The position numbers were made by a program, and so were the translations under genes. Below are positions 25,399 to 34,394 of a stretch of DNA of 41,450 bases, piece by piece (within the stretch, counting starts at the first letter, position 1; the number at the start of each line of letters is the position of its first letter). A model generated the notes under the pieces. The model ran no database searches. It was given only the letters and a program-made list of their open reading frames with translations, and was not told where the DNA came from. Source of the stretch: Stenomitos frigidus ULC18 (GTDB lineage: Bacteria > Cyanobacteriota > Cyanobacteriia > Leptolyngbyales > Leptolyngbyaceae). The stretch lies in contig NZ_PVWK01000109.1 in the NCBI RefSeq assembly GCF_003003795.1, positions 1 to 41,450 on the forward strand, in the 5' to 3' direction.

Positions 25399-25424
25399 TC
25401 CTTCTCCCAAGCTTGGGAGAAGGA
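25399..25424. repeat. 26-bp perfect palindrome
   Basis: TCCTTCTCCCAAG followed by its exact complement CTTGGGAGAAGGA, with no loop bases. It lies in the 476-base gap between the ExbB-type gene and the end of the porin gene. The left part of the gap also has a CCCCCTCTTGAAG / AAGGGGGAT repeat, a common cyanobacterial intergenic type. Confidence 0.85.
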
Positions 25425-25430
25425 CTTCAA

Positions 25431-25480
25431 GCCCTCTAACGCCTTGTCTCTCAAGGCTGAGAGACAAGGCGTTAGAGGGC
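25431..25480 (-). terminator. 23-bp perfect hairpin downstream of the porin gene
   Basis: Arms at 25431-25453 and 25458-25480 are exact complements around a 4-base loop (AGGC), starting GCCCTCTAACGCC. This is an unusually long uninterrupted stem, 37 bases after the porin stop on the minus strand. No T-run follows, so it may stabilise the 3' end, act as a terminator with help, or be part of a mobile repeat. Confidence 0.6.
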
Positions 25481-25517
25481 AAAAGGGTGCTTGCAAAAGA
25501 GCTTTCCTGAACAGGCG

Positions 25518-27452
25518 CTAGAAACTAAACGTTGTGCGGATGACGGGAACAAACACCGTTGGGTTACCACTAAACCCTTCTGGATTGAAGACCACAAAGA
25601 GTCCGGGTGTGATACTGATATTGTCACTGAGGCGGTATTTGTAATACACCTCAAGATGGTAAGGTTTGGCGTTTTCGAGCGTGGGCAGTCGTGAGGCAAG
25701 ACCAGACGTATTCACACGAGAAGGCGGTTGCCCAAACAAAATGCCCGCCGTGCTGCCAGAACTCAGCACATCCTTAAAGTGAATACCACCCATATAACTC
25801 AGCAAGTCGGTTCCCGCGTCGGCACCGGATGCGGCATCCACCATGCTGTAAAAGAAGAAACCCGTGAGGCTAATTTTCGGTGTGAGGCGATAGGCCGCCG
25901 TCAAGCCAAACGAATCTAACTTGACAGAGGTTGTAGCCGCAACATTGGGAATCGCCCCGATCGCCACTGCCGATTCACCCAAGCCCAGAATGTTGATTTG
26001 ATGATAGCTGTGGGCATAGTTTAACGCCACGTCCAACGTCTTAAATGGCTTCAGCGTTAACTGTGCTGCTGCCACATAGCTGCCGCCAAACACGCCTGCC
26101 CCTAACGGTGTTCCTGGAAAACCCAGATTGCTTGGCAAGTTGGCGTTTACACTGCCATAGAGCGCTCGAATATCGATCGCATTGGAGACATTCCAAATCA
26201 AACCACCTGCTGCTGCTAAGCCAATACCTGACGTTCCACCAGAGATCCGCAAGATTGGATTCATCTGTCCAAAACGGGAAATGCCTTCCTGAGCATCGCC
26301 ATAGAAGGGGACGATCGTGGGGAATGCATCATCCACTTCTGCCCCTGTACCCACAAACGCCGTGAGGGTGGAAGCCACAGGAAAAATGTAGAGCAATTTA
26401 TACAAGCCGACAGAATTGTTGGCTCCTGGAGCGTTACCCAACGTTGATGGGTTGGTTGTGCCAAATTGAGGTTCATACGCCAACCGGACGTTACTCGCCG
26501 TGCCAAACACGCCATCACCATAGCCCAGCGTTCCCGACAGGCTACCCAAGCGAGAAGCAAGGCTACCTGCACCGCCGCCAAAGTTATAGGCTTGTAAGCC
26601 TGTAATCAACAAATCTTTGCCCGAAAAACTGGTGAGCAGCTTGAGCCGCACACGATCGTTGAAAACGACCTGTGCGTCTCTTCCAGGTGTTGTATCGGCT
26701 GCTGCACCGAGTCCCGTTCGGGCAGTGTTAAACGGTGCCGCATTCCGTCTGGGTCCAGGGTAGGCTCCATAGGCGGCTGCCAGACTAAAAAGGACTTCGC
26801 CACTCAGCTTGGTAGTAGTAGAAAATTGCTGCTTCTCCAATGTTGCCGTGCGGGCTTCTAGCGCACCCACTCGACCCCGCAGGGTTGCCAGTTCTGCCGC
26901 AAACTCCTCTTGCAGCTTTTGCACCGCCAGCAAGTCTTCTTTCTTAACAAGGTCAGCCGTACCTGCTGCAATCAACTCGTTAATGCGATCCATGCAGGCA
27001 TTCAGCCCAGCCGCAAACTCATAGCGGGTCAGTGCACGGTTGCCACGATAGGTTTTATCGGGATACCCCACAATACAACCGTAGCGCTCAACCAGGGATT
27101 GCAGCGCTTGAAACGCCCAATCGGTTGGTTTAACATCCGATAACTGAGAGACGGAGGTCACCTGAGCCATCGATTCTGGCGTTTGGAGGAGGGAATCTTC
27201 CAACTGGGAAGAGGCACGATCGCCCTGACCCTGAAGGCTTACCTGGGCAAGACGAAGCTGTTTCGCTTCAGGTACGATCGCCTGATCATCTGTTGCTTGT
27301 TGAGGAGAAGATGGCTCAACTGATAGTGATGAATTAGCAGTAGCCGCAGCATAAACAGGCAACAACCCTACTATTAAAGCACCAGCACATACACTCAAAA
27401 GGCTAGTGTGAAAGCGAAACACTAAAAGACTGAAACTTGAATTGATCTGCAC
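25518..27452 (-). CDS. SLH-domain OprB-type outer-membrane porin
   Basis: A 644-residue cyanobacterial major porin (SomA/OprB group). It has a signal peptide (about residues 1-36, hydrophobic to VYAAA), an SLH domain at 104-160 (SQLSDVKPTDWAFQALQSLVERYGCIVGYPDKTYRGNRALTRYEFAAGL) that grips peptidoglycan-linked polymer, a coiled coil at about 170-208, then a beta-barrel to the terminal phenylalanine (TTFSF). These porins are the main path for inorganic ions and small solutes through the cyanobacterial outer membrane. The start is GTG 27452: GAGGAG lies 6 bases upstream and the signal peptide begins there. The neighbours (carbonic anhydrase, bicarbonate transporter) suggest a role in carbon uptake, by inference. 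Confidence 0.92.
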   Translation of the reverse strand: MQINSSFSLLVFRFHTSLLSVCAGALIVGLLPVYAAATANSSLSVEPSSPQQATDDQAIVPEAKQLRLAQVSLQGQGDRASSQLEDSLLQTPESMAQVTSVSQLSDVKPTDWAFQALQSLVERYGCIVGYPDKTYRGNRALTRYEFAAGLNACMDRINELIAAGTADLVKKEDLLAVQKLQEEFAAELATLRGRVGALEARTATLEKQQFSTTTKLSGEVLFSLAAAYGAYPGPRRNAAPFNTARTGLGAAADTTPGRDAQVVFNDRVRLKLLTSFSGKDLLITGLQAYNFGGGAGSLASRLGSLSGTLGYGDGVFGTASNVRLAYEPQFGTTNPSTLGNAPGANNSVGLYKLLYIFPVASTLTAFVGTGAEVDDAFPTIVPFYGDAQEGISRFGQMNPILRISGGTSGIGLAAAGGLIWNVSNAIDIRALYGSVNANLPSNLGFPGTPLGAGVFGGSYVAAAQLTLKPFKTLDVALNYAHSYHQINILGLGESAVAIGAIPNVAATTSVKLDSFGLTAAYRLTPKISLTGFFFYSMVDAASGADAGTDLLSYMGGIHFKDVLSSGSTAGILFGQPPSRVNTSGLASRLPTLENAKPYHLEVYYKYRLSDNISITPGLFVVFNPEGFSGNPTVFVPVIRTTFSF

Positions 27453-27590
27453 AGTGACTCCTCACGCAAAATTTGAATTGTTTAGTGAAATGCAGCTCCT
27501 CATGGGCGATGCAATGGGTAAAATGGCTGACTGAGCGAGATCCATCATTGCCGCTATTGCTTTAAAGCCATCAGAGCTTGAAAAGTTGGC

Positions 27591-27788
27591 TTACTCATCA
27601 TCATGAGCAAAGCGGTTGTAGAGGTAATCCAGAATGTAGATCCGTAGTTTGTAGAACTCCGGATCTTCCATAATGCGATCGCGATCGCAGGGTCTGGGAA
27701 AGGGAATGTTGATGCTTTCGCCAATCTTGGCAGCAGCACCGTTGGTCATCATCACGAGGCGATCGGCTAGGAATAGTGCTTCATCAAT
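27591..27788 (-). pseudogene. C-terminal remnant of a second cmpD/nrtD gene
   Basis: On the minus strand 65 codons ending at TAA 27591-27593 read IDEALFLADRLVMMTNGAAAKIGE, then PFPRPCDRDRIMEDPEFYKLR and end YLYNRFAHDDE. This is nearly identical to the last quarter of the intact cmpD at 31345-32193. Walker A, signature and Walker B are all missing, so it is dead. It starts abruptly at 27788; a repeat-like GAGTGGGCATTGCCCACC block lies just beyond (27836-27853). Confidence 0.88.
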
Positions 27789-27872
27789 GAATTGCTTTGA
27801 GGCATTTGGCTGCTATAGCAACCAGATTTAGGCAGAGTGGGCATTGCCCACCTACCCTCACTGACGGCATGC

Positions 27873-28763
27873 TTAGGCAACTGATGTCTCGCCTTGCAGC
27901 ATCGCGAGATAATGATCACTGGTTACCCAGGCTTGTTTCTGTTCATTGAGCAGTTCAACCTTGCCGGTATCAAGGTCGTAGTAGGCAGGAATAATCTTCA
28001 ATTTGCCGTCTTTGACGAGCGAAGCCAGGATGGTGGATTTCGCCAGAGCATTAGCCTGATTCTTGGCATTCTGTTTGACCGTTAGCTCAACGTCATTGCC
28101 AACCTCGGCAATCCCTTTCGCTTTCGTTTCTGCCGCAACGGTATCGACCGCAGGCTTAATGTAAGGCACCAGGGTTGGAATCTTGCCTGGATCGGCGGGC
28201 AGCGTAATGCGACCCATCGAGGCGATGATTGCACCACACCGCTCATGCCCGACCGCCAGCAGGATTTTAGAACCAAGCACTAATGTGCCAAACTCTAAGC
28301 TACCAACCTGCTCAGGTGTGGCAATGTTACCCGCAACACGGGCGACAAAGCAGTCACCAATCCCCTGGTCAAAGATTTCTTCAACGGGTACGCGAGAGTC
28401 AGCGCAGCTCAAGAATGCCGCAAACGGAAACTGATCCGCACCCGTTTCAGCTAGACGCGCCCGGTTTTGGCGGGGATGAACCGTTTTGCCTTCTGTGAAG
28501 CGTTTATTGCCTTCCAGCAAAAGTTTGAGCGCCTGATCAGGCGTCATATTCTCTGCATCTGGTCGCTTGAGGGCTGCGGTGTCAGCAGCGGGACTGGTTG
28601 CGGCAACCGGGCTGGCAGCTGGTGCGGTCGCCTGACTGCCCGCTTGATTTGTAGGAGCAGAACTGCAAGCAGTTGTTGCCACGAAACCGACCCCAGCAGC
28701 ACCCAATGCCTTAATTAAATCTCGACGACCAAGACCCAAATTACCGTAAAATCGACGACCCAT
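27873..28763 (-). CDS. Tat-exported beta-carbonic anhydrase
   Basis: A 296-residue beta-class carbonic anhydrase that interconverts CO2 and bicarbonate. Zinc-site residues are Cys120, Asp122 and Arg124 (CADSRVP), His173 and Cys176 (HERCG). The N-terminus has a twin-arginine motif (GRRDLIKALG) and a lipobox-like TTAC, followed by an Ala/Pro/Ser-rich linker to about residue 65, so it should be exported and perhaps lipid-anchored, like the periplasmic EcaB of Synechocystis. GGAGG lies 8 bases before ATG 28763. Between the porin gene and the cmp operon it would fit a role in converting external CO2 to the bicarbonate taken up by CmpABCD, or in recapturing leaked CO2. Confidence 0.93.
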   Translation of the reverse strand: MGRRFYGNLGLGRRDLIKALGAAGVGFVATTACSSAPTNQAGSQATAPAASPVAATSPAADTAALKRPDAENMTPDQALKLLLEGNKRFTEGKTVHPRQNRARLAETGADQFPFAAFLSCADSRVPVEEIFDQGIGDCFVARVAGNIATPEQVGSLEFGTLVLGSKILLAVGHERCGAIIASMGRITLPADPGKIPTLVPYIKPAVDTVAAETKAKGIAEVGNDVELTVKQNAKNQANALAKSTILASLVKDGKLKIIPAYYDLDTGKVELLNEQKQAWVTSDHYLAMLQGETSVA

Positions 28764-29600
28764 ACCAATACCTCCAACTCAAAAGAGAACGATCGTTATG
28801 AAAGACATGAACCTTTACAAAACACATGAACTAAAGGCAAACTCTATGCTTTGCCGTTTGGATAGACACAACTAAATCGTGCAGCAAAGCCTAAAGATCT
28901 ATCAGCTAATATTGCATTTTCTTACTTTGCTAACTGCATCAATTGATGAATTATCTGAACATGGAATTAACTATACAGTGAAGTGTCTCATAAGACGATC
29001 GCTCGTAAAATTAATTTTATCAAGCTCACCAATAAGTTTTCTAAATGCAGCAACTTTTCGGTCTATTGCCCTGCCATAGTCTATCGATTCAGTAACTTAA
29101 GCGTCATGATTAGATCCCGCAATTAATCTCATTTCGCCTAATTAAACCCTTTCTGGGAGAAGGTTTCAGCTTTTAGTTTGAATTCTGAATAAAATCATCT
29201 TCTGCAAGTGCATAGAGACAATTCAATCATGTAAATAGCTTAACTTAGATACAAGAGCGCGCTATTTTTGTCAAAAAAATTTGGTCGTTAGAGGGCTCAA
29301 GTCTAAAAAAATAAAAGTGATGGAAAATCAATTTATAAATTTGGATGAATGACATCAATTTCTAGTAATAGTGATATTTAGTTTTATAATGAATAGATGG
29401 GAGAGAGCCTCATCTCAAAAATGGGCTTCGTAGACTTGAGGGGGGTAACTCAAATCTATTCTGACGGACTACTAATCGATTAGAGCCTATGACGATCTAG
29501 TTTGAATTGTGAGCAGAGATTCCTACAGAATCCTGACTTCCAACGGCTCTCCCTCTCATCAATCTTTAGCACTGCTAGATGCAAGCTTGGAGGTAACGGC
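28764..29600. other. Divergent AT-rich region without a gene
   Basis: Lies between the carbonic anhydrase start (minus) and the first propeller gene (plus), so it must hold both promoters. It is markedly AT-rich from 28870 to 29400. A frame at 28879-29079 has no ribosome-binding site and looks random. No riboswitch or RNA gene was recognised. Confidence 0.55.
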
Positions 29601-30383
29601 TTGACAGTCAATGTTTCTACGATCGCCACCGGGCTAAACTTATTTACGTTTCAAGGCGTTGTTGCGACGGCGGGTCGCGTCGTGGTCACAACCCTCGATA
29701 GTCGTCTCGTGCGAGTTTCAACGGATGGTAAGACAGAAACGCTGGCAGATCTTTCTCACTACGGTATTCCCTTTGGTCTGACTCAGTGCGCTGGGGACTT
29801 GGTTGTGGCGATTTCTGCGGAAGAATCTGGCGATGTTTTGGTGCGCGTTGCCCCTGACGGCAGAGTCTTAGGCGTGACAGATCTATCGGATATTTGCGGG
29901 AGCTTTGGAGCACCGTTTGGTGTGGCGATCGCCAAAGATGGCTACGCCGTGACGATCGCTACGGATGTCTCAGCTTCCACCGGATGCCTCATCAACGTAA
30001 ACCATGCTGGAGCCATCACCATCCTGGCTGACCTGTCGGCATATGGCATTCCCTTTGATGTAGCAGCGCTCAACGGTGGCTTTGTCGTCGCGCAAGAAAA
30101 GGGCAACCTGGTCAAAGTTGCTACGGATGGCACGGTGACATCGCTGGTAAATTTGGTTGATGCAGGTTATGGGATTCCCTTTGGTGTAGCAGTGAGTCAG
30201 TGTCAGTTGATTGTGACCACCAATACTGGACAACTGCTGCAAGTGACGCCCAGTGGAGCAGTGACGGCGATCGCTAACTTAACCGCCGATGGGTTTGGGA
30301 TTCCATCAGGGATTGCGGTCTGCGATCAGCGCTACCTGGTGACCACCACCGCCGGCAGCTTATTGGCAGTCAGCCTCGCTTAA
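29601..30383 (+). CDS. NHL/SMP-30-like beta-propeller protein, first of a tandem pair
   Basis: About 260 residues made of repeating units of 40-50 residues with the recurring phrase YGIPFGV or GAPFGVA followed by a VVxxTxxGxLLxVxxxG strand pair. Five to six units fit a single propeller ring. The start is TTG 29601: a perfect GGAGG at 29589-29593 lies 7 bases before it and the paralogue aligns from there (ATGLNLFTFQG against AQGLNIYTLQG). The upstream open frame to 29502 looks non-coding. There is no signal peptide. The closest named groups are SMP-30/NHL and ScyD/ScyE-like proteins; I cannot assign a ligand or reaction. The next gene begins 3 bases after the stop. Confidence 0.72.
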   Translation: MTVNVSTIATGLNLFTFQGVVATAGRVVVTTLDSRLVRVSTDGKTETLADLSHYGIPFGLTQCAGDLVVAISAEESGDVLVRVAPDGRVLGVTDLSDICGSFGAPFGVAIAKDGYAVTIATDVSASTGCLINVNHAGAITILADLSAYGIPFDVAALNGGFVVAQEKGNLVKVATDGTVTSLVNLVDAGYGIPFGVAVSQCQLIVTTNTGQLLQVTPSGAVTAIANLTADGFGIPSGIAVCDQRYLVTTTAGSLLAVSLA

Positions 30384-30386
30384 ACG

Positions 30387-31277
30387 ATGAACATTGAGCC
30401 ATCACCTGTTGCTTCACCGACTGACGCCAGCCCATTGGTGCCACCATCGCCATCGGCTTCACCATCACCAAAAGTTCAACCCAGCCCAAATCCGGCACCA
30501 AAGATGATCGCGATCGCCCAGGGCTTAAATATTTACACCTTGCAAGGGGTGGCGATCGACAAGCAGACGCTGATTGTACCGACTCTGGATGGGCAACTCC
30601 TGCAAGTTACCCCCAAAGGGAAGGTAACGGTGTTGGTGGATTTGCTCAAGGCAGAATTGGGTATTCCTTTCGGCATTACCGAAACCAACGGTGATGTTGT
30701 CGTTACGGTGTCCGGGTATCTGCCTGTGCACTATCTAGTGCGGGTCAAGCCAAACGGTGCCTTGACGATAATCGCTGATCTATCCAAAACAAGCGGCTTT
30801 TATGGTGCGCCCTTTGGGGTTGCGGCTTATAACGGGGAATATATTGTCACCGTCTCCACGGATGTAGTGGATTCTACCAGTGCATTGTTGAGGGTGAGTG
30901 CAACGGGCAAGGTGGGGGCGATCGCCAATCTCAGTGAGTTTGGTATTCCGTTTGGGGTGATTGCCACCCAACGAGGCTTTGTGGTAGCACAGCAGAATGG
31001 TCAACTGCTCCAAATCAGTCCCGGCGGCAAAGTAGCCGTGCTGGTTGATTTACTCAAGGGCGGGTTTGGTATTCCGTTTAATATGGCAGCGCGAAAGGAT
31101 GATCTGGTTGTTACGACGAATGCTGGGCTCATTGTTCGAGTTAACCCTCAAGGTGTACCGTCCCTATTGGTGGATTTGCTCAAGGCAAGGTTAGGCATTC
31201 CCTCGGGAATTGTTGTGAGCAATGGCAATTTGATTGTTACTACCAATGCGGGCTATCTGCTCCAGATTAATCTGTAA
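30387..31277 (+). CDS. NHL/SMP-30-like beta-propeller protein, second of a tandem pair
   Basis: A 296-residue paralogue of the preceding gene. An N-terminal Pro/Ser linker of about 38 residues (ASPLVPPSPSASPSPKVQ) precedes the same repeat set: GIPFGITE, GAPFGVAAYNG, FGIPFGVIA, FGIPFNMAA, LGIPSGIVV. It starts 3 bases after the upstream stop, so translation is probably coupled. It has no signal peptide, although the linker resembles those behind lipoprotein anchors. The pair lies between the carbonic anhydrase and cmpD, on the opposite strand to both, and converges on cmpD. Function unknown. Confidence 0.75.
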   Translation: MNIEPSPVASPTDASPLVPPSPSASPSPKVQPSPNPAPKMIAIAQGLNIYTLQGVAIDKQTLIVPTLDGQLLQVTPKGKVTVLVDLLKAELGIPFGITETNGDVVVTVSGYLPVHYLVRVKPNGALTIIADLSKTSGFYGAPFGVAAYNGEYIVTVSTDVVDSTSALLRVSATGKVGAIANLSEFGIPFGVIATQRGFVVAQQNGQLLQISPGGKVAVLVDLLKGGFGIPFNMAARKDDLVVTTNAGLIVRVNPQGVPSLLVDLLKARLGIPSGIVVSNGNLIVTTNAGYLLQINL

Positions 31278-31344
31278 AAAAGTAAGGAAAGCCTGCACTG
31301 CCGATACGCAGTATCGACAGTGCAAACCGGGCAACGACAGTTGC

Positions 31345-32193
31345 TTACTCTACATCGTCGTGGGCAAAGCGGTTGTAGAGGAAATCAAGGGCATAGTTCC
31401 GCAGATTGTAGAATTTTGGGTCTTCCATAATCCGAGCGCGATCGCGGGGGCGAGGGAACGGAATCGTCAACACTTCCCCAATGTTGGCAGAGGGGCCGTT
31501 GGTCATCATCACCAGACGATCGGCGAGGAACAGTGCCTCGTCGATGTCATGGGTGATCATCAACACGGTGCAGCGGTGTTCGTTCCAGATGGTCAGTAGC
31601 TCTTCCTGGAGTTCTTCTTTGGTGATGGCATCCAGCGCACCAAAGGGTTCATCCAAGATCAGCACTTCGGGACGAATGGCCAGGGCACGAGCGATCGACA
31701 CGCGCTGTTTCATACCACCAGAGAGTTGGGGTGGTTTTTTGTCAGCAGCTTCGGTCAAACCCACCATATTCAGGTGTTCTTTGACGATCAGAGTCTTTTC
31801 GGCTTTGGACTTTTGGGGATAAACTGAATCGACGCCCAGGTAGATATTCTCGAAGGCAGTGAGCCAGGGCAGCAGCGCATAGCCCTGAAACACGACCATG
31901 CGATCAGGTCCTGGCTCAGTAATCGGCTTGCCATGCAAGCAAACGCTGCCAATAGTAGGTTTAGAGAACCCACCCACCATATTCAACAAAGTGGTTTTGC
32001 CGCAGCCAGAGTGACCGATCACACAGATGAATTCACCTTCTTGAACGGTCAGGTTGACTTTTTCGAGCACCGTGTAGGTGCCCGTCGGCGTGGGATAGAT
32101 TTTGGACACATCCTCAATGACCAGAAAAGGAGCCTGACCACTTAGATGCTGGGATTGACTAGCTTGGTCTACTGTGTCGCTTAACGTTTGCAT
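31345..32193 (-). CDS. cmpD: Bicarbonate ABC transporter ATP-binding protein CmpD
   Basis: The 282-residue second ATPase of the BCT1 bicarbonate importer. Walker A is GHSGCGKTT, the signature LSGGMKQRV, Walker B LILDEP and the switch His ITHDIDEA; it ends YNRFAHDDVE. It pairs with the ATPase half of CmpC under the CmpB membrane ring. It is called Cmp rather than Nrt because the binding protein of the same operon is CmpA-like. It is the last gene of the operon, 93 bases after cmpC. A remnant of a near-copy is at 27591-27788. Confidence 0.9.
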   Translation of the reverse strand: MQTLSDTVDQASQSQHLSGQAPFLVIEDVSKIYPTPTGTYTVLEKVNLTVQEGEFICVIGHSGCGKTTLLNMVGGFSKPTIGSVCLHGKPITEPGPDRMVVFQGYALLPWLTAFENIYLGVDSVYPQKSKAEKTLIVKEHLNMVGLTEAADKKPPQLSGGMKQRVSIARALAIRPEVLILDEPFGALDAITKEELQEELLTIWNEHRCTVLMITHDIDEALFLADRLVMMTNGPSANIGEVLTIPFPRPRDRARIMEDPKFYNLRNYALDFLYNRFAHDDVE

Positions 32194-32286
32194 GGTTCAG
32201 AAGGTAAGGATGAATTTGGAAGAAAGAGTTTTGGGTTTTGAGTGATGAGTTTTGAAGTAGTGTCCTCAATTCAACACTCAAAATAA

Positions 32287-34281
32287 CTAACCCGCTTTTG
32301 CCAAAGCAGCGTCCAGCACCACTTCTGCCATGTAGACATCGTGCTTGATCGCCAAGCTATTCAAGTACCCGATCGGGTCTTCGGCGTTAAAGGTGACGCC
32401 ATCAAACAGTTGCACTGGCCCACGGCTATAGGTTATATCGCTCAGCCCCAGTTCCCGCGCTGCGGTGCTAAACACATTCACGCGGCAAACCCGCTCTAGA
32501 ATTTCGACCCAGTTGCGGGGGAAGGGGGTGTTCCCCCAACGCGCGAGCTGGGTCATGATCCAGAGGTGTTCGGTACGACTGGGGCGATTGACGCTGGTGC
32601 CGTAGAACTGATGGTGGGCGTATTCACGCTCGGTATGTTCGGTGAGCGAGGTCGGAATACCAAGCTGGATGTATTCCAAGTCCGTGCTGAGATATTCACG
32701 GCGGGAGAGAATCTGGCGAATTTCTTCGCTGTTGTTTTCATCCATGCAGTACTGGCAGGCTTCCAGCAGGGCTTTAACCAGTGCAATGTGGGTGTTGGGG
32801 TAGGCAAGCGCCCAGTCTTCCCGCACACCCAGCACTTTGCCGGGGTGACCCGACCAGATTTCGAGATCTGTGGCGATCGTATAACCAATCCCTTCCACGG
32901 CTGCCCGCAAGTTCCACGGTTCACCCACACAATAGCCATCAATGTTGCCGCTCTGGAGGTTGGACACCATCTGCGCCGGGGGAATCGTGTTGAGCGAAAC
33001 ATCGTGATCGGGGTCGATCGCGCCTGCTGCCAGCCAGTAGCGCAACAGTAAATTGTGCATAGAAGCGGGGTGCACCATGCCGAAGGTATGGCGCTTATCG
33101 GGGGTTTCCAACAACATGCGCTTCAGATCATTCAGAGTATGCACACCCTGTTCATAAAAGCGCTTATCGAGGGTGATGGCGTTGCCGTTGCGCGTCATGG
33201 TGAGCGAACTCACGATGGGCAACGGTTTGTTGTTCATTCCACCGAGAGTGAGCCACACGGGCATCCCGGAAGGCATTTGAGCGCCATCGAGGTGCCCACC
33301 CGCGATCCCATCTTGAATGCCACGCCAACTGGATTCACGCACCAGACTAACTTCATCTAGCCCATGCTTAGTGAAAAAGCCTTTTTCGTGGGCAACGGCG
33401 AGGGGGGCGCAGGCCGTCAGGGGGACAAAGCCAATCTCCAGGTTGATTTTCTCCAGTCCGTGGCGGGCAATGACGCCTTTTTTGCGGGCACGCAGTTGCT
33501 TGATCCGCTTTTGCTGGTTGAGAAAGTAGATGATTTCGCTGCGATAGCTGTAGTAACTGGGGTGGTTGATGACTTCCAGTCGCTTGCGGGGTCGTGGAAT
33601 ATCGACTTCCAGAATTTGCCCGATGTTGGAGGCTGGGCCGTTGGTGAGCATGACCACGCGATCGCTCAGCAGCAGCGCTTCATCCACATCGTGAGTCACC
33701 ATCAGGCAGGTGACTTTGCTTTCTTCGCAAATCTGCATCAACTGCTCTTGCATGTTGCCCCGTGTGAGCGCATCCAACGCACCAAAGGGTTCATCCAGCA
33801 GCAGCAGTTTGGGACGAATGGCTAGGGCACGGGCGATCGCCACCCGTTGCTTCATGCCACCCGACAGTTGAGCGGGTGGTTTATCCACAGCATGACTTAG
33901 ACCGACCATTTTAATGTGGTGGTCGATGATGTCTTGCCGCTCAGCCGCCGGTAGGTGGCTCAGCACTTCATCCACTGCGAGGGCAATATTCTGCCGCACG
34001 GTCATCCAGGGCAACAGTGAATAGTTTTGGAACACCACCATGCGATCGGGTCCCGGCCCTGTCACGGGCTGGTCACCTAGCATGACAGTGCCTTCTGTGG
34101 GGCGATCGAGACCAGCGAAAATATTCAGCAGGGTGGACTTACCGCAGCCAGAGTGACCAATGAGGGAAACAAATTCACCCTCTTTCATCTCTAGCCCAAT
34201 CCCTTCTAGGGCGACATAAGTGCCGCCGCCCGTTAGGGGAAAAATCTTATCAATTTTATCGACAGCAACGTAAACAGACAT
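32287..34281 (-). CDS. cmpC: Bicarbonate ABC transporter ATPase/solute-binding fusion CmpC
   Basis: A 664-residue two-part protein. Residues 1 to about 255 form an ABC ATPase (GHSGCGKST, LSGGMKQRV, LLLLDEP, MVTHDVDEA). After a basic linker (QQKRIKQLRARKKG), residues about 280-664 form a CmpA/NrtA-like domain: EIGFVPLTACAPLAVAHEKGFF, PPAQMVSNLQSGNIDGYCVGEPWN, DPIGYLNSLAIKHD. In NrtC the equivalent domain is cytoplasmic and mediates inhibition by ammonium or nitrogen status; in CmpC a regulatory role is likely but less defined. This ATPase-binding-domain fusion is the hallmark of Nrt/Cmp systems. Its C-terminal half resembles the stand-alone binding protein at 21494-22909. Confidence 0.92.
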   Translation of the reverse strand: MSVYVAVDKIDKIFPLTGGGTYVALEGIGLEMKEGEFVSLIGHSGCGKSTLLNIFAGLDRPTEGTVMLGDQPVTGPGPDRMVVFQNYSLLPWMTVRQNIALAVDEVLSHLPAAERQDIIDHHIKMVGLSHAVDKPPAQLSGGMKQRVAIARALAIRPKLLLLDEPFGALDALTRGNMQEQLMQICEESKVTCLMVTHDVDEALLLSDRVVMLTNGPASNIGQILEVDIPRPRKRLEVINHPSYYSYRSEIIYFLNQQKRIKQLRARKKGVIARHGLEKINLEIGFVPLTACAPLAVAHEKGFFTKHGLDEVSLVRESSWRGIQDGIAGGHLDGAQMPSGMPVWLTLGGMNNKPLPIVSSLTMTRNGNAITLDKRFYEQGVHTLNDLKRMLLETPDKRHTFGMVHPASMHNLLLRYWLAAGAIDPDHDVSLNTIPPAQMVSNLQSGNIDGYCVGEPWNLRAAVEGIGYTIATDLEIWSGHPGKVLGVREDWALAYPNTHIALVKALLEACQYCMDENNSEEIRQILSRREYLSTDLEYIQLGIPTSLTEHTEREYAHHQFYGTSVNRPSRTEHLWIMTQLARWGNTPFPRNWVEILERVCRVNVFSTAARELGLSDITYSRGPVQLFDGVTFNAEDPIGYLNSLAIKHDVYMAEVVLDAALAKAG

Positions 34282-34394
34282 GGCAGTTAAACTCAGTTAC
34301 TCGGTGGACAGGTGAACAAAATTAGAGCGATGCGTCATGAGTCATCGGTGATTGGAAATGAGCAGCCAATTCAAAACTCAAAACTTCTAACGTT

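Noticed and set aside
28879-29079. 66-codon open frame in the divergent gap upstream of the carbonic anhydrase gene
   Set aside because: AT-rich chance frame without a ribosome-binding site or recognisable domain.
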